Position numbers and translations under genes: made by a program | NCBI GenBank assembly: GCA_022702125.1 | Contig: JAKOND010000042.1 | Coordinates: forward strand, 1 to 36,951 | From: Burkholderiaceae bacterium | Lineage (GTDB): Bacteria; Pseudomonadota; Gammaproteobacteria; Burkholderiales; Burkholderiaceae_C | DNA: 36,951 nucleotides | Direction of reading: 5' to 3' | The notes under the pieces: generated by a model | Seen by the model: only the letters and a program-made list of their open reading frames with translations | Told to the model about the DNA's origin: nothing | The model's database searches: none | In this document: one piece after another, positions 9,167-19,100 of the stretch | How the letters are laid out: each line of letters starts with the position of its first letter | Numbering within the stretch: the stretch's first letter is position 1

Positions 9167-10096
9167 ATGCGCGATATCGACCTCACCAGCCTGCGCCTGT
9201 TCGCCGCCGTGTGCGAATCCGGCAGCATCGCCCGCGCCGGCGAGCGGGAGGGCATCGCCGGCTCGGCGATCAGCAAGCGGCTGGCGCAGCTGGAGCACAC
9301 CGTGGGCACGCCGCTGCTGGTGCGCCGGCGCCGCGGCGTCGTGCCCACCGCCGCCGGCGAGACGCTGCTGGAGCATGCCCACGCGATGCTGGCCGGCCTG
9401 GACCGCATCGCCCGCGACATGGCCGGCTACGCGGTCGGGGTCCGGGGCCACGTGCGGCTGCTGGCCACCGCCTCGGTGCTGGCCGAATCGCTGGCCGACG
9501 ACGTGGCCGACTTCCTGCAGCAGCCGGCACACCGCGACATCCGCATCGACATGGAGGAACGCGTCAGCAGCGGCGTGGTGCGCGGCCTGCGCGAGGGCAG
9601 CGCCTCGCTCGGCATCTGCTGGGACGCGGCCGAGCGCGAGGGCCTGCACTGGCGGCCCTACCGCAGCGACCGGCTGGCGGCCATCGTCCACCCCGGCCAT
9701 CCGCTGGCCGGCCGCGCGCGGCTGTCCTTCGCCGACACGCTGGACTGGGAGCATGTCGGCCTGCCGCCTTCGAGCGCGGTGCCGCGCATGCTCCAGCGCG
9801 CCGCGGCGATGGCCGGCAAGGCGCTGGTCCACCGGGTGCAGGTCAGCAACTTCGACGCCGCGCTGCGGGTGGTGCGGGCCGGCCTCGCGATCAGCGTGCT
9901 GCCGGCCGAGGCGGTCCGCCCCGTGGCCGCCGTCTACGGCCTGGCGGTGCTGCCGCTGGAGGACGCCTGGGCCCGGCGCCAGTTCGCGATCTGCCTGCGC
10001 GACCCCCAGTCGCTGCCGCCCGCGGCCGGGCTGCTGCTGGAGCACCTGCAGGCGGCGGCCGGGCACGCGGCGGCGCGGCATCCGGCGGTGCCATGA
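9167..10096 (+). CDS. LysR-family transcriptional regulator
   Basis: 309 residues. N-terminal winged helix-turn-helix at about 5-63 (LTSLRLFAAVCESGSIARA, GSAISKRLAQLEHTVGTPLL, then VPTAAGETLLEHA) followed by a periplasmic-binding-protein-like effector domain from about 90 on (GHVRLLATASVLAESL, ASLGICWD, LAAIVHPGHPLAGR, AGLAISVLPAEAV). Divergent from the lyase/CoA-transferase/Bug genes, the classic position for a local activator responding to a pathway substrate or intermediate. It is immediately followed by a hairpin at 10099-10119. Confidence 0.95.
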   Translation: MRDIDLTSLRLFAAVCESGSIARAGEREGIAGSAISKRLAQLEHTVGTPLLVRRRRGVVPTAAGETLLEHAHAMLAGLDRIARDMAGYAVGVRGHVRLLATASVLAESLADDVADFLQQPAHRDIRIDMEERVSSGVVRGLREGSASLGICWDAAEREGLHWRPYRSDRLAAIVHPGHPLAGRARLSFADTLDWEHVGLPPSSAVPRMLQRAAAMAGKALVHRVQVSNFDAALRVVRAGLAISVLPAEAVRPVAAVYGLAVLPLEDAWARRQFAICLRDPQSLPPAAGLLLEHLQAAAGHAAARHPAVP

Positions 10097-10119
10097 AAAA
10101 ACCCGCCGGCGGCGGGTTT
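10096..10119 (-). terminator. Intrinsic terminator for the helix-hairpin-helix gene
   Basis: Perfect 9-base stem AAACCCGCC / GGCGGGTTT with a GGC loop (10099-10119). Read on the minus strand it is followed by a six-base T run (A6 at 10096-10101 on plus), so it suits the minus-strand gene ending at 10145. It also abuts the stop codon of the plus-strand LysR gene and may serve both. Confidence 0.75.
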
Positions 10120-10144
10120 CGCGGGCAGGGGCGGCGATGCCGGC

Positions 10145-10570
10145 TTACTTGCCGGTCACCTTCTCCTTGACGTCCTTGAGGGCCTCGCCGGTCTTGTGCG
10201 CGGCGGTCTTGGCGGCGCTCTCGGTCTTGTCGGCGATGGCGCGGGCCTCGTCCTTGATCTTCTCGCCGGCGGGCTTGTCGGCGGCGGCCGTGGACGCCGC
10301 GGTGCGCTGGTAGGCGGCGCCGTTGACGGTCAGGCCTTCGGCCGAGAGCTTGGCGGCCCGGTTGCCGCCGATGCCCTTGACGCGGGCGATGAAGTCGTCC
10401 CAGCCGGCGAACGGCGCCTTGGCGCGTTCGTTGACGATGAGCTGCGAGGTGGCCGGGCCGACGCCCTTGACGCCGTCGAGCTCGGCCGCGGTGGCGCGGT
10501 TCGCGTCGACCGCGGCGAAGGAGGCGGCGGCGTACAGCATGGCGGCGAACGCGAGGATCTTCTTGAGCAT
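10145..10570 (-). CDS. Secreted helix-hairpin-helix protein with Lys/Ala-rich tail
   Basis: 141 residues. Signal peptide MLKKILAFAAMLYAAASFA, then a ComEA-like helix-hairpin-helix segment at about 20-85 (VDANRATAAELDGVKGVGPATS, NERAKAPFAGWDDFIARVKGIGGNRAAKL) of the kind that binds DNA non-specifically. The last 45 residues are charged and repetitive (EKIKDEARAIADKTESAAKTA, HKTGEALKDVKEKVTGK), an amphipathic, low-complexity helix reminiscent of late-embryogenesis-abundant or apolipoprotein-like sequences. ATG chosen because it begins a clean signal peptide, with GGAG upstream. Stand-alone. A role in DNA uptake is possible but there is no other competence gene nearby. Confidence 0.85.
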   Translation of the reverse strand: MLKKILAFAAMLYAAASFAAVDANRATAAELDGVKGVGPATSQLIVNERAKAPFAGWDDFIARVKGIGGNRAAKLSAEGLTVNGAAYQRTAASTAAADKPAGEKIKDEARAIADKTESAAKTAAHKTGEALKDVKEKVTGK

Positions 10571-10889
10571 GGTGCGATTTCTCCGAAAGAAGGGAACCGG
10601 CGACAGCCCGCCGGCGCGGCACCGACAGAACGCCCGGCCCGCCGCGGGGGTTGACGGCGGCCGGGCGCGCCGGCGGGCGCATCGTGCCACGGTTGCATTA
10701 CCGCCACATGTACCGCCCGGGGAGCCGATACCGTCCGAGCCGGCTGTCCGTCTTCGTCGGCAGCTACCTTTCCGATAGCAGATCGGTGGCGGGCGCGGCC
10801 TCTTCCGACATCCGGCCGCGCGGGGCTGCCCTACGATCGGACCCAGCCGTCCATCCGCCCATCGTCCGTCCGCCCGCAGGAGGAGACCC
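10571..10889. other. Intergenic region upstream of the cls-like gene
   Basis: About 320 bp with no supported gene. It must hold the promoters of the minus-strand helix-hairpin-helix gene and the plus-strand phospholipase D gene. The only structured element I see is a perfect inverted repeat CCGAT-AGCAG-ATCGG (10772-10786). I found no convincing -35/-10 pair. The stretch 10640-10680 is an uninterrupted GC-rich block. Near the end AGGAGGAG (10878-10885) is a very strong ribosome binding site that does not belong to the cls start itself. Confidence 0.4.
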
Positions 10890-10964
10890 TTGCCGCCGTC
10901 CGTCCCCGCCCCGTCGTCCCGCAGGCCGCGCCGCGCGCCTGCCCGCGCGGAGCCCGGCCGCTGA
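10890..10964 (+). CDS. Possible 24-codon leader peptide coupled to the cls-like gene
   Basis: Starts at TTG (10890-10892) five bases after AGGAGGAG, the strongest ribosome binding site in this intergenic region. It encodes 24 residues beginning MPPSVPAPSS, then Arg/Ala/Pro-rich (RRPRRAPARAEPGR). Its TGA (10962-10964) overlaps the ATG of the next gene in a TGATG arrangement, the usual signature of translational coupling or reinitiation. The cls-like ATG itself has only a distant GGAG. The peptide is not recognisable and Arg/Pro-rich content can arise from GC-rich noise, so this is a proposal. Alternatively the Shine-Dalgarno is accidental. Confidence 0.4.
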   Translation: MPPSVPAPSSRRPRRAPARAEPGR

Positions 10965-12418
10965 TGGTGCGCTTCTTCGTGGAGTGGCTGCCCACCGTCT
11001 CGCAGCACCTGCTGTTCGGCGCGCTCTCGGTGCTGGCCTACATCCTCACCACCCGCGCGCGGCGCGACACCCGCTCGCCCTCCACCGCGATCGCCTGGGT
11101 CATGGGGCTGGCGCTGCTGCCCTACTTCGTGCTGCCGATGTACGTGATGTTCGGCCGGCGCAAGCTGCGGCCGGCGGCCCTGCCCCGGCTGCGCCCGCCG
11201 CCGACCACGCTGCACTGGGCGGCCGAGCTGATCGAGAGCTTCGGCCTGGCCGCGGCCAGCCACTGCCAGGCCCGGCTCCACGCCGACGGCGCCGAGGCGC
11301 GCCGGGCGCTGTGGGAGGTGATCGACAGCGCGGCCGAGCGGCTCGACGTCTGCACCTTCATCATCGGCGAGGACGCGCTCGGCCGCGAGGCGGTCGAGCG
11401 GCTCGCCGCCCGGGCGCGGGCCGGCGTGCGGGTGCGGGTGCTGCTCGACGGCTTCGGCGCGGTGACGCTGCCGCGCCGCTATTTCGACACCCTGCGCGCG
11501 GCCGGCGGCGAGGTCACCGTGTTCCGCCCGTTCTTCGGCCTGGACAGCGGCATGGGCCCGCGCAACCTGCGCAACCACCGCAAGTACGTGATCGCCGACG
11601 ACGCGGTGCTGTGGTCGGGCGGGCGCAACCTGGCGGCCGAGTACTTCACCGGCGACCCGGACGGCCGCGGCGCCGCGGCCGGCGTGCCCTGGGACGACCT
11701 GTCCTTCGACCTGACCGGCCCGGTGGCGACGGCGGCCGCCCACCAGTTCGAGCAGGACTGGGCCTCGGTGCAGCGCCGGCGGCTGCGCATGGTGCATCCG
11801 CAGCCCGAGACGGCCGCCGACTTCGAGGCGCCCGAGGACATGTCGCCGCACGGCGCGCCCGGCGGCCCGGGCACCCATGCGCGGGCGGTCGCCCAGTTCC
11901 TGCCGAGCGGCCCGGACCAGCCCGAGGACACGGCCCACGCGCTGCTGCTGGCCGCCTGCGTGCGCGCCAAGCGCCGGCTGCTCGCGGTGACGCCCTACTT
12001 CGTGCCCGACGACGCCCTGCGCGACGCGCTGCGGCTGGCGGCCCGGCGCGGGGTGGAGATCACCATCGCCATCCCGGCGCGCTCCAACCACCGGCTGACC
12101 GACTTCGTGCGCACCCGGGCGATGCGCGACCTGGCGCGCGCCGGCGTGGTCTTCCGGATGCTGCCGCGCATGGCGCACGCCAAGGCGGTGGTGGTGGACG
12201 ACACGCTGGCGATGTGCGGCTCGATCAACCTCGACCTGCGCAGCCTGCTGATCAACCACGAGGCGGCGGTCGTCTTCTACAGCCCGCGCCAGATCGCCTG
12301 GATCGCCCGCTGGATCGAGGCCCTGGCCGCCACCGGCGCCCTGTTCCGTCCCCGGCCCCCGAGCCTCGTGCGCGACATCGCCGAGGGGCTGCTGCTGACG
12401 GTGGCCTTCCAGCTCTGA
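10964..12418 (+). CDS. Cardiolipin synthase / phospholipase D-family protein
   Basis: 484 residues. Two N-terminal membrane helices (about 14-30 and 45-65) precede two phospholipase D domains, each with an HKD motif: HRKYVIAD followed by the GGRNLA segment near residue 205, and HAKAVVVDD with CGSINLD near residue 405. This matches bacterial cardiolipin synthases, which condense two phosphatidylglycerols or phosphatidylglycerol with phosphatidylethanolamine at the inner membrane. The protein is a little diverged in its middle, so other phosphatidyl transfer is possible and I give no gene symbol. ATG 10964 overlaps the stop of a putative leader peptide. A DedA-family gene follows after 52 bp, a second membrane-lipid-related gene in the same direction. 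Confidence 0.9.
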   Translation: MVRFFVEWLPTVSQHLLFGALSVLAYILTTRARRDTRSPSTAIAWVMGLALLPYFVLPMYVMFGRRKLRPAALPRLRPPPTTLHWAAELIESFGLAAASHCQARLHADGAEARRALWEVIDSAAERLDVCTFIIGEDALGREAVERLAARARAGVRVRVLLDGFGAVTLPRRYFDTLRAAGGEVTVFRPFFGLDSGMGPRNLRNHRKYVIADDAVLWSGGRNLAAEYFTGDPDGRGAAAGVPWDDLSFDLTGPVATAAAHQFEQDWASVQRRRLRMVHPQPETAADFEAPEDMSPHGAPGGPGTHARAVAQFLPSGPDQPEDTAHALLLAACVRAKRRLLAVTPYFVPDDALRDALRLAARRGVEITIAIPARSNHRLTDFVRTRAMRDLARAGVVFRMLPRMAHAKAVVVDDTLAMCGSINLDLRSLLINHEAAVVFYSPRQIAWIARWIEALAATGALFRPRPPSLVRDIAEGLLLTVAFQL

Positions 12419-12470
12419 GGCCGCCCGCCCCCCCGGTCCCCGACGCACCGCACCCCCCGACCTCCCCGCC

Positions 12471-13019
12471 ATGCACCCTTCCCAGCTCCTCCAGGACTAC
12501 GGCTACTACGCGGTCTTCTTCGCCGGCCTGCTCGAAGGCGAGACCATCCTGCTGCTCGGCAGCTACGCGGTGCACCAGGGCTACCTGAAGATGCTGCCGC
12601 TCATCGCCTGCGGCGCGTCGGCGGCCTTCCTGAGCGACCAGTTCTACTTCTTCCTGGGGCGGCGCAAGGGCGCGCAGGTGCTGGCGCGGCATCCGGCGCT
12701 GGAGCGGCGCGCTGCCCGGGCCTTCGCCTTCGTGCAGCGCCGGCCGATCGCGACGGTGCTGCTGATGCGCTTCGCCTGGGGGCTGCGCATCGTGTTTCCG
12801 GTGGCGCTCGGCATGAGCCCGATGCGCCCCGCCGTCTACGTGCCGCTGTCGGCGGCGGCCTCGGTGCTGTGGGCGGCGGTCGTCTGCTACGGCGGCGTGG
12901 CCGTCAGCGGCGCGCTGCACCGGCTGTTCGGCAGCCTGCGGCCGTACGAGCACTGGCTGATCGTCGGCGCGGCCCTGGTCGGGCTGGTGGTGGCGATCCG
13001 GCATCTGCGCATGGCTTGA
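12471..13019 (+). CDS. DedA-family membrane protein
   Basis: 182 residues, polytopic. DedA/SNARE-associated (PF09335) proteins are inner-membrane proteins, several of which act as undecaprenyl-phosphate or phospholipid transporters. Seen: LEGETILLLGSYAVHQGYLKM near the N-terminus with the family's membrane-embedded glutamate (re-entrant segment), then the central conserved arginine stretch LLMRFAWGLRIVFPVALGMSPM at about 97-118, and a final hydrophobic helix at about 160-178. Follows the cls-like gene on the same strand with a 52-bp gap and may be co-transcribed. Substrate unknown. Confidence 0.88.
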   Translation: MHPSQLLQDYGYYAVFFAGLLEGETILLLGSYAVHQGYLKMLPLIACGASAAFLSDQFYFFLGRRKGAQVLARHPALERRAARAFAFVQRRPIATVLLMRFAWGLRIVFPVALGMSPMRPAVYVPLSAAASVLWAAVVCYGGVAVSGALHRLFGSLRPYEHWLIVGAALVGLVVAIRHLRMA

Positions 13020-13078
13020 GGCGTCCCCGTTTTTCGCAACGGAATCGCCCCGGGGCGCAGGTGGATCGTTCGCTCGCA

Positions 13079-13117
13079 GCTACCAAACTTGTAGCATGCA
13101 CCGGCTTGCGTTACAGT
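13079..13117 (+). promoter_or_regulatory. Promoter and operator-like repeat of the HxlR regulator
   Basis: GCTAC-N7-GTAGC (13079-13095) is a perfect inverted repeat overlapping a possible -35 (TTGTAG, 13089-13094), with a -10-like TACAGT (13112-13117) exactly 17 bp on. HxlR-family proteins typically repress from such TAC...GTA palindromes near their own promoter, so autorepression is a reasonable inference. Confidence 0.5.
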
Positions 13118-13157
13118 GCGCCGAAGACGATTTTTTGCACCACGGGGAGGACCGTTC

Positions 13158-13508
13158 ATGAGTTCCAAGGAAAACGCCGCCATGTTCCAGCTGTTCGACC
13201 TGCTGGAATCGCGCTACGCGATGCGCACCCTGTGGGTCCTGCGCGACCACCGGCCGCAGACTTTCCGTCTGCTGCAGGACAGCCTCGGCGGCGTCACGCC
13301 CAACACCCTGAACACCCGGCTCAAGGCCCTGCGCGAGGCCGGCTGGGTCGAGCACGGCAAGAACGGCTACCAGCTCACGCCCGCGGGCCTCGACCTGGTC
13401 AAGCGGGTATCGGACCTGCACGCCTTCGCCGGCCGCTGGGTCGCGGGCCGGGCGGCGGCGGCGTCCGCCGCGGCACCGGCCGCCGCCGGCATCGCCCCGG
13501 CCCCCTGA
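13158..13508 (+). CDS. HxlR-type winged helix-turn-helix regulator
   Basis: 116 residues. The domain at about 8-95 ([36 protein letters not shown], then [20 protein letters not shown] and [13 protein letters not shown]) is the MarR-like wHTH of the HxlR/DUF24 family, usually sensors of aldehydes, quinones or oxidants. The tail is Ala-rich low complexity. ATG 13158-13160 has GGGGAGG seven bases upstream; an in-frame upstream ATG at 13116 lies inside the -10 region and is rejected. The only Cys-based HxlR sensing residue is missing: I see no cysteine in the protein, so a redox-Cys mechanism is unlikely. An FKBP gene follows after 64 bp. Confidence 0.88.
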   Translation: MSSKENAAMFQLFDLLESRYAMRTLWVLRDHRPQTFRLLQDSLGGVTPNTLNTRLKALREAGWVEHGKNGYQLTPAGLDLVKRVSDLHAFAGRWVAGRAAAASAAAPAAAGIAPAP

Positions 13509-13572
13509 GTCCTTCCCGGATCGCATCCCGTTCCCCTCCAACCGCCACCTTCTTTCAGAAAGCGAGATTCCC

Positions 13573-13932
13573 ATGAGCACCACCACCACCGCCTCCGGCC
13601 TGCAGTACGAGGACACCGTCGTCGGCGACGGCGCCGAGGCCCAGGCCGGCGACCACGTCCGCGTGCACTACACCGGCTGGCTCTACGACAACGGCACCCA
13701 GGGCAAGAAGTTCGATTCCAGCGTGGACCGCAACAGCCCGTTCGAGTTCGGCCTCGGCGGCGGCCAGGTCATCAAGGGCTGGGACGAAGGCGTGCAGGGC
13801 ATGAAGATCGGCGGCAAGCGCACGCTGATCATCCCGGCCGCCCTCGGCTACGGCGCGCGCGGCGCCGGCGGCGTGATCCCGCCGAACGCCACCCTGAAGT
13901 TCGACGTCGAGCTGCTCGGCACCGGCCGCTGA
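13573..13932 (+). CDS. FKBP-type peptidyl-prolyl cis-trans isomerase
   Basis: 119 residues, a single stand-alone FKBP domain with no signal peptide, so cytoplasmic. Conserved active-site segments are [20 protein letters not shown] (Tyr, Asp), [32 protein letters not shown] (the VIKGWDEG core with its Trp), [25 protein letters not shown]. Catalyses Xaa-Pro isomerisation during folding. ATG 13573 lies 64 bp after the HxlR gene; co-transcription is possible. A strong bidirectional terminator follows. Confidence 0.96.
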   Translation: MSTTTTASGLQYEDTVVGDGAEAQAGDHVRVHYTGWLYDNGTQGKKFDSSVDRNSPFEFGLGGGQVIKGWDEGVQGMKIGGKRTLIIPAALGYGARGAGGVIPPNATLKFDVELLGTGR

Positions 13933-13968
13933 TCCCCCGCCCGGCCGCCTGCCGGCGGCCCGGACACG

Positions 13969-14005
13969 AAAAAACCCGCCGGTGCTCGCGCCCGGCGGGT
14001 TTTTT
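13969..14005. terminator. Bidirectional intrinsic terminator between FKBP gene and ppsA
   Basis: Stem AAAAAACCCGCCGG (13969-13982) and CCGGCGGGTTTTTT (13992-14005) with a 9-base loop: a perfect 14-bp stem ending in T6 in either direction. It lies between the convergent FKBP gene and ppsA and should stop transcription from both. Confidence 0.9.
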
Positions 14006-14054
14006 CTTGCGCGCCGCCGGAAGGCCCGGCGGCGGTCGTTCGCGCGGCGGCCGA

Positions 14055-16448
<2,394 letters not shown>

Positions 16449-16680
16449 GGGAAGGCTCCAGAAGTTGAAATCGCGGATCCGGGGCCGGCGCGGGCAGTGC
16501 GACGCATGCGCGAGGGGGCCTCCCGGCGGGCGGCGCGCGGCGACTTTCTGGTTCTTCGGGGTGTCGGCCGGGCGGCGCTCGCCGGAATTCGGATAATCCA
16601 CGGGATTGTAGGCGTCGCGTCCGCGCCGCCGCGTAGGCGGCCTTCCCCTCGCCGCCGCGCACCCCGGAGAGCCTTCGCGC

Positions 16681-17502
16681 ATGCACCACCGCACCGTCTT
16701 CTACATCTCCGATGGCACCGGCATCACCGCCGAGGCCTTCGGCAACGCCATCCTCTCGCAGTTCGACCTCACCGTGCGCAAGGTGCGGCTGCCCTTCATC
16801 GACACGGTGGACAAGGCGCACCAGGCGGTGCGGCAGATCAACCACATCGCGGTGGTCGAGGGCAAGAAGCCGCTGGTCTTCACCACGCTGGTGGACCTGC
16901 CGGTGCTGGAGGTGATCAACGAGGGCTGCAAGGGCATGCTGCTCGACATGTTCGGCACCTTCGTCCAGCCGCTGGAGAAGGAGCTGGGCATCAAGTCGCT
17001 GCACCGGGTCGGGCGCTTCTCGGACATCAGCAAGAGCAAGGACTACCACGACCGGATCGAGGCGATCAACTTCACGCTGGCGCACGACGACGGCCAGTCC
17101 GACCGCGAGTTCGAGGCCGCCGACGTGATCCTGGTGGGCGTCAGCCGCAGCGGCAAGACGCCGACCTCGCTCTACCTCGCCATGCAGCACGGCATGAAGG
17201 CGGCCAACTATCCGCTGATCCCCGAGGACTTCGACCGCCGCCAGCTGCCGCCCTCGCTGGTCCCGCACCGCAAGAAGCTGTTCGGCCTGACCATCCAGCC
17301 CGAGCGGCTCTCGGACATCCGCAACGAGCGCCGCGCCGGCTCGCGCTACGCGAGCCTGGAGAACTGCCGCCACGAGGTGGCCGAGGCCGAGGCGATGATG
17401 CGCCGCGCCGGCATCCGCTGGCTGTCCACCACCACCAAGTCGATCGAGGAGATCGCCACCACCATCCTGCAGGAGATCCGGCCCGACCGGCTCGGCTACT
17501 GA
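16681..17502 (+). CDS. ppsR: PEP synthase regulatory protein (kinase/pyrophosphorylase, DUF299)
   Basis: 273 residues. This bifunctional enzyme inactivates PEP synthase by ADP-dependent phosphorylation of a threonine beside the catalytic histidine and reactivates it by phosphate-dependent dephosphorylation. Family marks: N-terminal [26 protein letters not shown]-loop-like GVSRSGKT at 153-160, then [20 protein letters not shown] and [10 protein letters not shown] near the end. GGAGAG upstream of the ATG. Divergent from ppsA, so target and regulator are paired; the threonine it should modify (Thr424) is present in the neighbour. Its end overlaps the convergent LysR gene by 7 bp. Confidence 0.95.
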   Translation: MHHRTVFYISDGTGITAEAFGNAILSQFDLTVRKVRLPFIDTVDKAHQAVRQINHIAVVEGKKPLVFTTLVDLPVLEVINEGCKGMLLDMFGTFVQPLEKELGIKSLHRVGRFSDISKSKDYHDRIEAINFTLAHDDGQSDREFEAADVILVGVSRSGKTPTSLYLAMQHGMKAANYPLIPEDFDRRQLPPSLVPHRKKLFGLTIQPERLSDIRNERRAGSRYASLENCRHEVAEAEAMMRRAGIRWLSTTTKSIEEIATTILQEIRPDRLGY

Positions 17503-18500
17503 GCGTCCGCGACGACGTCCGCGCCGGTGTCCGGACCGGTATCCGGGCCGTCGTCCGGCTGCAGCGACGGATGCGACCGCAGCCGCAGGGCCAGGAAATC
17601 CACGAGCACCCGCACCTTGGCCGGCACCGCCTGCCGGTCGCGGAAGCAGGCGAAGAACTCCAGGCTCTCGCGGCCGAAGCGCAGGCCGCCGGGGCCGCCC
17701 GCCGCCGGCTCCAGCACCTCCAGCCGGCCGGCCCGGACCAGCGGGTCGGCGACGAAGCGGCCGACCCAGGCGATGCCGCCGCCGTGCACCGCCATCTCGG
17801 CCAGGGTGTCGATGTCGTTGGCCACCGCCGCCACCCGCAGCGCGGGCTCGACCCGCTCGGTGCCGCCGTTCTCGCCGTCGCGCAGGAAGGGCCAGCGCAT
17901 GAAGCGCCCGTCCGTCTCGCGGCGGTAGAGCAGGCAGGCGTGGCCCGGCAGGTCGTCCGCCGTCGCGGGCCGCCCGTGCGCCGCCAGGTAGCCTGGCGAG
18001 GCCACCAGCACGCGCGGCACGCTGGCGATCCTGCGCACCACCATGCCGGGCTCCAGCGCGTCGCGGTAGCGGATGCCCACGTCCACGTCCTCGCGCAGCG
18101 GGTCCACCTGCCGGTCGACCATCAGCAGCTCGACCTGCACCTGCGGATGGGCGGCGATGAATTCCGGCATCAGCGGCGCCAGCACCCGCCGGCCGAAGGC
18201 CGACATGCAGGAGATCCGCAGCCGGCCCTGCGGGACGCCGCACAGCTGCGAGACGTCGGACTGCGCCAGCTCCAGCTGCCGCAGCACCGGGCCGACCCGC
18301 GCCAGGTAGACCTGGCCGGCCTCGGTCAGCGCCAGCGAACGGGTGGTGCGGGTCAGCAGCCGGCTGCCGAGCTCGCGTTCGAGCCGGGCGATGTTCTGGC
18401 TGGCCGCCGCCGGCGTGATGCCCAGGTGCCGCGCGGCCGAAGCGATGCTCCCGCCTTCCAGCGCCTTGATGAAGGTTTCGATGGCACGGAGATTGGGCAT
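17496..18500 (-). CDS. LysR-family transcriptional regulator
   Basis: 334 residues. N-terminal DNA-binding domain at about 1-60 ([47 protein letters not shown] with the typical [11 protein letters not shown] afterwards), effector domain from about 88 ([48 protein letters not shown]). This is the AaeR/DmlR-like subgroup. The last 30 residues are an Asp/Gly-rich tail ([15 protein letters not shown]) outside the fold. ATG 18498-18500 chosen as the family start. Divergent from a DUF2798 gene with a 22-bp inverted repeat just upstream of the start; autoregulation and control of DUF2798 are inferred. Stop codon overlaps the end of the convergent ppsR gene. Confidence 0.94.
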   Translation of the reverse strand: MPNLRAIETFIKALEGGSIASAARHLGITPAAASQNIARLERELGSRLLTRTTRSLALTEAGQVYLARVGPVLRQLELAQSDVSQLCGVPQGRLRISCMSAFGRRVLAPLMPEFIAAHPQVQVELLMVDRQVDPLREDVDVGIRYRDALEPGMVVRRIASVPRVLVASPGYLAAHGRPATADDLPGHACLLYRRETDGRFMRWPFLRDGENGGTERVEPALRVAAVANDIDTLAEMAVHGGGIAWVGRFVADPLVRAGRLEVLEPAAGGPGGLRFGRESLEFFACFRDRQAVPAKVRVLVDFLALRLRSHPSLQPDDGPDTGPDTGADVVADAQ

Positions 18501-18509
18501 GGTCTTCTG

Positions 18510-18531
18510 TCGAATCGCAGAGGCGATTCGA
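18510..18531. promoter_or_regulatory. Perfect 9-bp inverted repeat upstream of the LysR gene
   Basis: Arms TCGAATCGC (18510-18518) and GCGATTCGA (18523-18531) with AGAG between, centred about 20 bp upstream of the LysR start codon in the LysR/DUF2798 gap. Its length and exactness make it the best operator candidate of this pair, most simply for autorepression. Two copies of CGGAACCG, 11 bp apart (18608-18615 and 18619-18626), lie nearer the DUF2798 start. Confidence 0.5.
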
Positions 18532-18674
18532 TGGTTTCGCTTATGGATGGCGGTAGCTCCGCAGATCTTCTCCCATCGGCACAGGCTGCCTACAGTAGGG
18601 ACCGATTCGGAACCGCTCCGGAACCGACCCGTGTCCGTTTGTGACCGGCATCCTCCACCACAAGTTCCACCGCC

Positions 18675-18992
18675 ATGACCCGATCTTTCCCTTCCTCTGC
18701 CCCCGCAGCGGATGCCGCGGCCGTCCCCGCCGCCCCGCCCGCGGCCGTGCCGCCGCGCCGGTCGCGCAAGCTCCCGCGCCGCTACGCCCCGATCGCCTTC
18801 GCCTTCTTCATGTCGGGCATCATGGCCTTCCTGATGTGCTGCGTGATCGTGGCGGCCAACACCGGCTTCGGACCCGGCTACCTGCTGCGGGTGCTGGGCT
18901 CCTACGCCCTGGCGATGCCGGTGGCTTTCTGCTGCGTGCTGGGCGTGCGGCCGCTGGTGATGCGGCTGGTGGCGGCCACGGTGCGGCCCTGA
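18675..18992 (+). CDS. DUF2798 small membrane protein
   Basis: 105 residues. A Pro/Ala-rich, basic N-terminus of about 37 residues (ending RKLPRRY) leads into two membrane helices: APIAFAFFMSGIMAFLMCCVIVAANTG and a second at about 70-95 with LGSYALAMPVAFCCVLGVRPLVMRLV. This matches DUF2798, a two-helix family of unknown function often found beside a LysR-type gene, as here. ATG 18675 is used; a start closer to the first helix cannot be excluded. No function is inferred beyond membrane location. Confidence 0.8.
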   Translation: MTRSFPSSAPAADAAAVPAAPPAAVPPRRSRKLPRRYAPIAFAFFMSGIMAFLMCCVIVAANTGFGPGYLLRVLGSYALAMPVAFCCVLGVRPLVMRLVAATVRP

Positions 18993-19023
18993 CCGGCCGG
19001 CGCCCCGCCCGGCAGGCGCCATG

Positions 19024-19056
19024 AAAAAAGCCCGCATCCGGAGAACGGATGCAGGC
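19024..19056 (-). terminator. Intrinsic terminator downstream of ahpF
   Basis: On the minus strand, AGCC(T)GCATCCG-TTCTC-CGGATGC(G)GGCT followed by TTTTT. The core stem is 7 bp without mismatch, extended by 4 bp after a mismatch. It ends the ahpC-ahpF region, 45 bp after the ahpF stop. Confidence 0.85.
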
Positions 19057-19100
19057 TCGTGGCAGGAGGCGGCGCGGGGCCGCCGTCCGCCGTCGGACGC

